Assembly (NCBI GenBank): GCA_934376955.1
Contig: CAKRPJ010000057.1
Location: 1-11,481 of the forward strand
Direction of reading: 5' to 3'
Source: CAKRPJ01 sp934376955
GTDB taxonomy: Bacteria; Bacillota; Clostridia; Lachnospirales; Lachnospiraceae
Length of the DNA: 11,481 bases
Below the pieces are notes generated by a model. The model was not told the origin of the DNA, did no database searches, and worked only from the letters and a program-made list of their open reading frames with translations. Made by a program: the position numbers and the translations under genes. This document shows, in pieces, positions 6,113 to 11,481 of this stretch (its first letter is position 1; each line of letters opens with the position of its first letter).

Positions 6113-6739
6113 CTAACGTTCTGTCGGTTTAAGTTTCTTTTTTGCAGAAGGATTTTCGTCCCGTATCTCATCGGCCAGATGTTCGATCATCTGCTTTTTC
6201 AGATATACATCAAACGACAATTCGCAGATAAAAGAAAAAAGCTGCAGAGCCTCTCTTTCCTGAGGATCATCAATTTCAGGAAATGTTTCTTTTGCGGCCT
6301 GAAATTTTGCACGAACATCTTCCTTTACCGCATCCATCTGACGGTGCCTCATTGAGAATACTTCGGTATAAACATCGGATAACGGAACAGAAGCTGTGCT
6401 GAAATGATTTTCTGTAATGTATGAAAGGATCGTCTCGATATCATTAAAGTTCAGCAGATTTTTAAAGTAATAAATAAAGATAAGAAGTAAAATATGCTCC
6501 TGAGAATACTTCTTCTTGATTGGAGAGGGAAGAAGATTGTTTTTCGCATAGTTATTGATCATAGTCTTGGTAAGGACTTTATCTTCCGGATAACGCTTTA
6601 AGTTTGCAAGATGCTTTTCCATAAAAGTGGTTACCTGATCTACATACAGGTCGATCTGCGGGATATCTTCTATTTTTATATGCCCCAGACCATCAAGGTG
6701 GCTGAGCAGTTCTTCTAAACATTCTTCATTGGTTTTCAT
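6113..6739 (-). CDS. DUF1836 domain-containing putative regulator
   Basis: 208-aa cytoplasmic protein. The segment IPQIDLYVDQVTTFME (26-41), DKVLTKTMINNYAKNNLLPSP (53-73) and KKKYSQEHILLLIFIYYFK (75-93) matches the DUF1836 family, whose N-terminal part resembles a MerR-like winged helix; DNA binding is therefore likely but its targets are unknown. The C-terminal third is helical and ends in a basic tail (AKKKLKPTER). ATG start with AAAGGAG nine bases upstream (6749-6755). It is divergent from pcrA with 133 bases between start codons. The length is normal for the family. I see no conserved operon partner in this window. Confidence 0.88.
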   Translation of the reverse strand: MKTNEECLEELLSHLDGLGHIKIEDIPQIDLYVDQVTTFMEKHLANLKRYPEDKVLTKTMINNYAKNNLLPSPIKKKYSQEHILLLIFIYYFKNLLNFNDIETILSYITENHFSTASVPLSDVYTEVFSMRHRQMDAVKEDVRAKFQAAKETFPEIDDPQEREALQLFSFICELSFDVYLKKQMIEHLADEIRDENPSAKKKLKPTER

Positions 6740-6763
6740 ATAGCAAAACTCCTTTCAACGTCA

Positions 6764-6792
6764 ATTATATAGTATCGAAAACTAGATGACAA
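6764..6792 (-). promoter_or_regulatory. SigA promoter of the DUF1836 gene
   Basis: Minus strand TTGTCA (6792-6787), 17-base spacer, TATAAT (6769-6764). Start point near 6757, leader about 18 bases. Confidence 0.72.
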
Positions 6793-6815
6793 GAGATAAA
6801 TATTAATTGTTTGAG

Positions 6816-6845
6816 TTGGACATGCCCTCTAAAATCTGCTATAAT
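6816..6845 (+). promoter_or_regulatory. Extended -10 promoter of pcrA
   Basis: TTGGAC (6816-6821), 18-base spacer, TGC directly before TATAAT (6840-6845). Start point near 6852, leader about 21 bases. It lies 23 bp from the divergent promoter's -35. Confidence 0.75.
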
Positions 6846-6872
6846 GAGGATTCAACAGGAAAGGGGAATAAG

Positions 6873-9116
6873 ATGAGCAGTTTTGATACACTTAATCCAA
6901 TGCAGAAAGAGGCTGTGCTTCATACGGATGGGCCGCTTCTGATACTTGCAGGGGCAGGATCCGGAAAAACAAGGGCATTGACACACCGAATCGCATATCT
7001 GATCGAGGAAAAAGGAATAGCTCCGTGGAATATTCTTGCAATAACCTTTACCAACAAGGCAGCCGGGGAGATGAGGGAACGGGTCAACGGACTTGTTGAA
7101 TATGGGGCAGACAGTGTCTGGGTGAGTACCTTCCATTCATTGTGCGTAAGGATCCTCAGAAGGTTCATCGAGAATCTGGGTTATGAAAACAGCTTTTCTA
7201 TCTATGATACAGATGATCAGAAAACTCTGCTGAAACAGATATATAAGGCAATGTCTGTAGATTCTAAGCTGTATAAGGAACGGGGGATCCTGTCAATCAT
7301 TTCCTCAGCCAAAAATGAACTGATCACACCGGAGGAGTTTGCATTAAATGCAAAAAGTGACGGGGATTACCGCCTGCAGAAGATCGCGGAAATATATAGA
7401 GAATATCAGTCACAGATGAAAAAGAATAATGCACTGGATTTTGACGATCTTCTGGTAAAAACAGTGGAGCTCTTTGAAGCATCTCCTGAGATCCTTTCTT
7501 ATTATCAGGAAAGATTTCGCTACATTATGGTTGATGAATATCAGGATACCAATATGGTGCAGTTTAAGCTTGTGAGTCTTCTTGCCGAAAAATATAAGAA
7601 TATTTGTGTGGTTGGTGATGATGACCAGTCTATTTATCGTTTCCGTGGTGCAGATATTAAAAATATTCTCAGCTTTGAAGATAAATTTCCGGGTGCAAGA
7701 GTGATAAAGCTGGAGCAGAATTACCGTTCTACAAAAACAATACTTGATGCAGCAAATAGTGTCATCCGCAATAATTCAGGGAGAAAAGAAAAGACTCTCT
7801 GGACAGAAAATGAAGCCGGTGACAGGATACGGGTAAAAATATTTGATAATGCGTATGATGAAGCAGAAGGCATCACAAGTGATATTGAAAGATGCGGTGG
7901 TTCATGGAAGGATTGTGCAGTTTTATATCGAACAAATGCACAGTCCAGACTTTTGGAGGAACGGTTTGTAGCGCACGGTATCCCGTATCGTCTGGTGGGA
8001 GGAGTGAATTTCTACCAGAGAAAAGAAATCAAGGATATCCTTTCCTACCTGAAAACGATTTCTAATGGGAGAGATGATCTGGCTGTCCAGAGGATCATCA
8101 ATGTCCCTAAACGTGGGATCGGTACAGTTTCTATCGGAAAGGTAAATATGTATGCGGCTGAGCATGGAATGAGCTTCTGTGATGCTCTTTATCGTGCAAA
8201 GGCAGTTCCGGGGTTAGGCAAGACAGCCGCCAAAATCGACAAGTTTACAGACGAGATCGATCATTTTCGTACATTGCTTAAAGCAAAAACATCGATCGGC
8301 GATCTGATCGAGGAGATCCTGACTTCTACGGGATATAAGGACGAGCTGATGGAAGAAGGGGAAGTGGAGGCAGCTGCCAGACTGGAAAATATTGAAGAAC
8401 TGTCGAATAAGGCAATTTCCTACTGGGAAAACTCTGACGAACCGACACTTGGCGGTTTCCTTGAAGAAGTTGCGCTTGTGGCAGATATAGACAGTATGGA
8501 TGATTCAGAGGACAGAGTAGTCCTTATGACCCTGCATTCTGCAAAAGGTCTGGAATTTCCGTATGTCTACCTGAGCGGTATGGAGGACGGTCTGTTTCCA
8601 AGCTATATGTCTATGTCTGAGGATCCGGAGGCACTTGAGGAGGAACGCCGCCTTTGCTATGTGGGAATTACAAGAGCACAGAAAAAACTGATGCTTACAG
8701 CTGCCAGAATGCGTATGGTAAAAGGGGAAAACCGAATGTCAAAACCGAGCCGCTTCTTGGAAGAAATACCAGATGAGCTGCTTCAGAGAGAAAATCAAGG
8801 AATGCCCGTTTATGAGAAGAAAAGGATGACATTTGACGATTTTGATGAGAGCAGTCTTCCATGGGAGCGTTCGAGCAAGATCAGTACCTTTGGACAAAAG
8901 CCGGTCGTGAAGCCATCGTTTGGAAAAACCTTTGTGGTCGAGAAAGCCGCCTCACTGGATTATTCAGAAGGTGATCGTGTGCATCATGGCAAATTTGGAG
9001 ACGGAACAGTCAAGTCGATCGTAGATGGCGGAAAAGATTTTGAAGTGACGGTTGAATTTGATACTATGGGTGTACGGAAGATGTTCGCATCCTTTGCAAA
9101 GCTGGAAAAACTATGA
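6873..9116 (+). CDS. pcrA: ATP-dependent DNA helicase PcrA (UvrD/Rep family, SF1A)
   Basis: 3'-to-5' DNA helicase used in nucleotide excision repair, plasmid rolling-circle replication and clearing RecA or RNA polymerase from DNA. 747 aa, the normal PcrA length. Motifs in order: Q motif (LNPMQKEAV, Gln11), Walker A GAGSGKT (27-33, Lys32), motif Ia TFTNKAAGEM, Walker B VDEYQD (220-225), GDDDQSIYRFRGA (motif III), NYRSTKTIL (IV), TLHSAKGLEFPYVY (V) and CYVGITRAQKKL (VI). The C-terminus GDRVHHGKFGDGTV is the Tudor-like RNA-polymerase-contact domain of PcrA. The start is the ATG at 6873 with AAAGGGG seven bases upstream; the frame extends to TTG 6807, but that region is the promoter. All key residues are present. 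Monocistronic by appearance. Confidence 0.97.
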   Translation: MSSFDTLNPMQKEAVLHTDGPLLILAGAGSGKTRALTHRIAYLIEEKGIAPWNILAITFTNKAAGEMRERVNGLVEYGADSVWVSTFHSLCVRILRRFIENLGYENSFSIYDTDDQKTLLKQIYKAMSVDSKLYKERGILSIISSAKNELITPEEFALNAKSDGDYRLQKIAEIYREYQSQMKKNNALDFDDLLVKTVELFEASPEILSYYQERFRYIMVDEYQDTNMVQFKLVSLLAEKYKNICVVGDDDQSIYRFRGADIKNILSFEDKFPGARVIKLEQNYRSTKTILDAANSVIRNNSGRKEKTLWTENEAGDRIRVKIFDNAYDEAEGITSDIERCGGSWKDCAVLYRTNAQSRLLEERFVAHGIPYRLVGGVNFYQRKEIKDILSYLKTISNGRDDLAVQRIINVPKRGIGTVSIGKVNMYAAEHGMSFCDALYRAKAVPGLGKTAAKIDKFTDEIDHFRTLLKAKTSIGDLIEEILTSTGYKDELMEEGEVEAAARLENIEELSNKAISYWENSDEPTLGGFLEEVALVADIDSMDDSEDRVVLMTLHSAKGLEFPYVYLSGMEDGLFPSYMSMSEDPEALEEERRLCYVGITRAQKKLMLTAARMRMVKGENRMSKPSRFLEEIPDELLQRENQGMPVYEKKRMTFDDFDESSLPWERSSKISTFGQKPVVKPSFGKTFVVEKAASLDYSEGDRVHHGKFGDGTVKSIVDGGKDFEVTVEFDTMGVRKMFASFAKLEKL

Positions 9117-9178
9117 TAAGGCCGATAGACCGTCAATGGCTTGGAAAAACTGAGAAAAATCAGGAAAAAGTAAAAAAC

Positions 9179-9216
9179 AGGATAGTAAAATATAAGAAAT
9201 AATGTTATACTATCCT
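9179..9216 (+). promoter_or_regulatory. Promoter of the small membrane protein gene, inside an inverted repeat
   Basis: TATACT (9206-9211) is preceded by TG at 9203-9204 (extended -10); the -35 at 9183-9188 (TAGTAA) is poor. A perfect 9-bp inverted repeat, AGGATAGTA (9179-9187) and TACTATCCT (9208-9216), spans exactly the -35 and -10, which suggests an operator. It could alternatively stop pcrA transcripts, but no T-run follows. Confidence 0.55.
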
Positions 9217-9266
9217 TACAAATTTGGATTTTCTGATCTACAGGAAAATGGAAAGGATGTGCTGAT

Positions 9267-9587
9267 ATGAACAAATTTGATCTGATGAGCAAAGATGCGT
9301 TCAGCAAGGTAGAGGAGATCATGAACGCTTCTAAATTGAATGAACTGCTCCATAAGAGAGAAGAAGAAGAAAAGAAGAAAAACTGTGTTCTCTGGGTTCT
9401 CGCAATTATCGGTGCAGTAGCTGCGGTAGCTGCAATTGCTTATGGCGTATATCGTTTCTTCACACCGGATTATCTGGAGGATTTTGAAGACGATTTTGAT
9501 GATGACTTTGATGATGACTTCTTTGAGGATGAGGAAGAAGATAAGGCTCCGAAAAAGGCTGAGGTAAAGGAAGACAAAGAAGCATAA
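9267..9587 (+). CDS. Small single-pass membrane protein with acidic C-terminal tail
   Basis: 106 aa, function not recognised. Residues 1-39 are amphipathic and end in a charged stretch (KREEEEKKK); 40-62 form one strongly hydrophobic helix rich in Ala, Val and Ile; 66-92 are extremely acidic with a repeating DDF pattern; the end is Lys/Glu-rich. There is no signal-peptide cleavage site. Topology by the positive-inside rule would put the N-terminus in the cytoplasm and the acidic tail outside, though the downstream Arg makes this uncertain. ATG start with GAAAGGA nine bases upstream (9251-9257). It has its own promoter and a strong terminator, so it is a single-gene unit. Small proteins of this make-up occur in other Lachnospiraceae, by recollection. 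Confidence 0.82.
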   Translation: MNKFDLMSKDAFSKVEEIMNASKLNELLHKREEEEKKKNCVLWVLAIIGAVAAVAAIAYGVYRFFTPDYLEDFEDDFDDDFDDDFFEDEEEDKAPKKAEVKEDKEA

Positions 9588-9607
9588 TTTGTAATCGAAA
9601 ACCTGAT

Positions 9608-9643
9608 AAGAGGCTGGGGCGTACTGCCTGCAAGCCTCTTTTT
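9608..9643 (+). terminator. Rho-independent terminator of the small membrane protein gene
   Basis: AAGAGGCT (9608-9615) pairs perfectly with AGCCTCTT (9633-9640), and the run continues to five T. The loop contains a minor GGC/GCC stem. It begins 21 bases after the stop codon. Confidence 0.88.
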
Positions 9644-9645
9644 AC

Positions 9646-9677
9646 GTAACAGGAAATTCCGAGGAATTCCCTGTTAC
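9646..9677. repeat. Near-perfect 32-bp palindrome
   Basis: Arms GTAACAGGAAATTCC and GGAATTCCCTGTTAC with a two-base centre, 14 of 15 positions paired. It directly follows the terminator. There is no T-run and no reading frame. Either a cruciform-type intergenic repeat or a binding site. Confidence 0.85.
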
Positions 9678-9680
9678 ATA

Positions 9681-9698
9681 AAAAGGCACTAACGTGCC
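9681..9698 (-). terminator. Small hairpin, possible minus-strand terminator
   Basis: GGCAC (9685-9689), loop TAAC, GTGCC (9694-9698). On the minus strand it is followed immediately by five T (complement of 9680-9684). The stem is only five pairs, and no minus-strand gene needs it. Confidence 0.35.
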
Positions 9699-9709
9699 AA
9701 AGATGCGCA

Positions 9710-9749
9710 CTCGCGCGAAGATGTAGACTGTCGCAAGCGACCGCGCGAG
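9710..9749. repeat. Nested GC-rich hairpin
   Basis: Outer arms CTCGCGCG (9710-9717) and CGCGCGAG (9742-9749) are perfectly complementary. The interior holds a second hairpin, GTCGC (9730-9734) with GCGAC (9737-9741), stacked directly on the outer stem on its 3' side. Much more GC-rich than the surrounding sequence. Confidence 0.7.
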
Positions 9750-9754
9750 GCGCG

Positions 9755-9781
9755 AGAATGTGCCAAGGCACATTCTTTTTT
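9755..9781 (+). terminator. Second plus-strand terminator-like hairpin
   Basis: AGAATGTGCC (9755-9764) and GGCACATTCT (9767-9776) are perfectly complementary and followed by a run of six T (9776-9781). Terminator 1 already ends the upstream gene, so this is either a backup or the end of a separate small transcript. Confidence 0.7.
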
Positions 9782-9782
9782 A

Positions 9783-9837
9783 CTCTATAGGAAAGACCAT
9801 GTTACATTAAAGTGCAAAAGCTATGATTCCTATAGAG
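9783..9837. repeat. 11-bp inverted repeat with 33-base interior
   Basis: CTCTATAGGAA (9783-9793) and TTCCTATAGAG (9827-9837) are perfect inverses. The interior includes TGTTACATTAAA, which echoes TGTTACATAAAA in the palindrome region at 9672-9683. Several A follow; there is no T-run. Confidence 0.75.
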
Positions 9838-9897
9838 CAAAAAGTCCCTCCGGGGGATCGCACTGCGGCGGAATGGAATGATGTCGCTAACTTACGT

Positions 9898-9903
9898 TAT
9901 AAT
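9898..9903 (+). promoter_or_regulatory. -10 element of rlmD
   Basis: Perfect TATAAT. No good -35 at 17 bases (GGAATG) and no TG extension. The start point would be near 9910, leaving a leader of only about 13 bases, with GGGAG (9911-9915) as the ribosome site. Confidence 0.45.
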
Positions 9904-9922
9904 ACAGGACGGGAGATAAGGA

Positions 9923-11362
9923 ATGAAGAAGGGTGAAGTGTATACAGGAGTTGTAGAAAGGATGGATTTCCCCAATAAAGGGATCCTCCATGTCGGGGAG
10001 GAAAAAGTTGTTGTAAAGAATGCCCTCCCGGGGCAGACCATCGAGATCGCTATCTCAAAGCAGCGCAAAGGGAAATGTGAGGGAAGACTTCTTAAGGTCG
10101 TGACTCCGGCAGCATATGAAAACGAGGAAGGTGCATGTCCTCATCGAGAGGAATGTGGTGGATGTACGTACCAGACGGTTCCTTATGAGGAGCAGCTTAA
10201 GATCAAGGAGAGTCAGGTGCGAGCCCTTCTTGATCCGGTTCTTCCGAAAGGGTATCCGTTTGAAGGAATTAAGGGAAGCCCGTTGACAAAGGCATACCGC
10301 AATAAGATGGAGTTTTCTTTTGGAGACGAGTTTAAAGACGGCCCAATGACGTTGGGAATGCATAAGCGCGGCAGCTTTTATGACATCGTGACGGTGGATC
10401 AATGTGTGCTGGTACATCCGGATTGCTGCAAGATTTTAAAAGCTACTCTGGATTATTTTACGGTGCATGGTGCATCCTTTTATAAAAAAATGGCCCATGT
10501 TGGATATCTGAGACACCTTCTTGTCCGGCGTGGAGTGAAGACCGGCGAGATCCTTGTGGATCTTGTCACATCGACCCAGACAGACGGTACATGGAAAAGC
10601 AATCAGAACGAGGAGGCGCTCCTTGAGGGTTGGAAAGAAAAACTTCTGAAGCTGGATCTTGAGGGCACCTTTGCGGGAATCCTCCATACAGAAAATGACA
10701 GTCTTGCGGATGTGGTACAGAATGACCGCACAGTGCTCCTGTATGGACAGGACTATTTTATGGAGGAGCTTCTCGGATTAAAGTTCAAGATCACTCCGTT
10801 CTCCTTCTTCCAGACTAATTCTCTCGGTGCGGAGGTGCTTTACGAGACGGCCAGAGAATATATCGGCGATACAAACGGACGGAGGATCTTTGATCTTTAC
10901 AGCGGAACCGGAACGATTGCCCAGATATTAGCACCGGTCGCTGAGCATGTAACCGGGGTGGAGATCATCGAGGAGGCTGTTGAGGCGGCGAAGGTGAACG
11001 CAGCGCAGAATGGGCTGACAAATTGTGACTTCATCGCCGGAGATGTTCTGAAGGTCTTAGATACACTCGATGAGCGCCCGGATCTCATTGTGCTTGACCC
11101 GCCGCGGGATGGGATCCACCCGAAGGCACTCCCGAAGATCATCGATCGATATGGCTGTGAGAGAATGATCTATATTTCCTGCAAGCCGACAAGTCTGGCC
11201 AGAGATCTCGTTGTACTGCAGGCAAACGGCTACGAGGTCACAAGAGTATGCTGCGTCGACATGTTCCCGGGAACGACCCAGGTGGAGACTGTATGCCTCT
11301 TAGTTCTGAGAAATCCGGTAACACATATCAACATTGATGTGGATGTGGAAGAAATTGTGTAG
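9923..11362 (+). CDS. rlmD: 23S rRNA (uracil-C5)-methyltransferase, RlmD/RlmCD type
   Basis: SAM-dependent enzyme that makes 5-methyluridine in 23S rRNA (U1939; the B. subtilis homologue also does U747), 479 aa. Residues 1-60 are a TRAM RNA-binding domain. Cys72, Cys78, Cys81 and Cys161 are the expected iron-sulfur cluster ligands. FFQTN (295-299) is the family motif; DLYSGTGT (324-331) is the SAM-binding loop; DPPR (392-395) is motif IV; Cys420 in YISCKP is the nucleophile that attacks C6 of uracil. MFPGTTQVETVCLL closes the catalytic domain. All catalytic elements are intact. The protein then ends at TAG after NIDVDVEEIV, while the next bases keep encoding a familiar tail in the same frame (see next entry). 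ATG start with GGGAG eight bases upstream. Which uridine it modifies cannot be told from sequence. Confidence 0.95.
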   Translation: MKKGEVYTGVVERMDFPNKGILHVGEEKVVVKNALPGQTIEIAISKQRKGKCEGRLLKVVTPAAYENEEGACPHREECGGCTYQTVPYEEQLKIKESQVRALLDPVLPKGYPFEGIKGSPLTKAYRNKMEFSFGDEFKDGPMTLGMHKRGSFYDIVTVDQCVLVHPDCCKILKATLDYFTVHGASFYKKMAHVGYLRHLLVRRGVKTGEILVDLVTSTQTDGTWKSNQNEEALLEGWKEKLLKLDLEGTFAGILHTENDSLADVVQNDRTVLLYGQDYFMEELLGLKFKITPFSFFQTNSLGAEVLYETAREYIGDTNGRRIFDLYSGTGTIAQILAPVAEHVTGVEIIEEAVEAAKVNAAQNGLTNCDFIAGDVLKVLDTLDERPDLIVLDPPRDGIHPKALPKIIDRYGCERMIYISCKPTSLARDLVVLQANGYEVTRVCCVDMFPGTTQVETVCLLVLRNPVTHINIDVDVEEIV

Positions 11363-11481
11363 GATAAAAGAGGACTGGCAACCTATGGGCAGATCAAGGA
11401 GTATGTTCTTGAGCATAGCGGCTTGAAGGTCAGCAGTCTGTATATCGCACAGGTAAAGCAGAAATGTGGTATTATTGAACG
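11363..11481 (+). pseudogene. RlmD C-terminal tail, in frame beyond a TAG stop (runs off window)
   Basis: Codons after the rlmD stop, in the same frame, read DKRG, then ATYGQIKEYVLE, then GLKVSSLYIAQVKQKCGIIE without interruption to the window edge. I recall this as the conserved tail of many Clostridia RlmD proteins, also seen attached to other proteins or on its own. There is no start codon or ribosome site of its own: the ATG at 11385 is out of frame. A single C-to-T change (CAG to TAG) at 11360 would explain the split. Alternatives are natural read-through or a sequencing error. Confidence 0.7.

Noticed and set aside
6807..6872. Upstream TTG start that would add 22 residues to PcrA
   Set aside because: The segment contains the promoter -35 and -10 and has no ribosome site; the added residues do not fit the PcrA N-terminus.
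9119..9144. Possible pcrA terminator (AAGGCC...GGCTT)
   Set aside because: A bulged five-pair stem followed by A-rich, not T-rich, sequence.
9460..9771. Long minus-strand frame through the hairpin region
   Set aside because: It is an antisense shadow of the acidic-tail repeat and the palindromes, with no start signal.

Overview
The window looks like chromosome of a Gram-positive anaerobe of the Clostridia, most likely a Lachnospiraceae member (Blautia/Dorea/Ruminococcus-type). The reasons are moderate-to-low GC, strong Shine-Dalgarno sites, SigA promoters with extended -10 elements, a DUF1836 regulator, an XRE repressor of the type common in that family, a solute-binding-domain hybrid histidine kinase and a Firmicutes-style RlmD. 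The genus assignment is inference from protein style, not from a marker gene.

Layout. 1-2517 (+): 3' part of a large hybrid sensor kinase (two periplasmic-binding-like domains, TM, HisKA, HATPase, receiver); its start is outside the window. 2518-2894: no intact gene, but a 31-codon remnant of a tyrosine recombinase can be read at 2556-2648. 2895-4001 (-): secreted or membrane-anchored ComEC-like metallo-beta-lactamase-fold hydrolase with a C-terminal zinc-ribbon-like tail. 4016-4392: its promoter, a strong hairpin and the left copy of a 103-bp repeat. 4393-5744: a three-gene accessory module (XRE regulator +, XRE repressor -, DUF5348-like protein +) with a repressor-operator arrangement in the divergent gap, followed by a structured RNA/terminator. 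5891-5993: the same 103-bp repeat in inverted orientation (101/103 identical), so the module is bracketed by inverted repeats. 6113-6739 (-): DUF1836 regulator. 6873-9116 (+): PcrA/UvrD helicase, divergent from it. 9267-9587 (+): small membrane protein with a very acidic tail. 9588-9922: an unusually dense run of hairpins. 9923-11362 (+): RlmD-type 23S rRNA m5U methyltransferase. 11363-11481: the RlmD family's C-terminal tail, still in frame but cut off by a TAG codon.

How it works together. pcrA and rlmD are housekeeping genes for DNA repair and rRNA modification; the kinase and the MBL protein act at the envelope. The part that looks acquired is 4119-6063: repeat-bracketed, rich in small regulators, with two copies of a TGACATTYACTG-type operator placed at the -35 and just downstream of the predicted start of the DUF5348-like gene. 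The simplest reading is that the 80-aa XRE protein represses its divergent neighbour and possibly itself. No recombinase lies inside the bracket; the only recombinase trace is the decayed fragment at 2556-2648.
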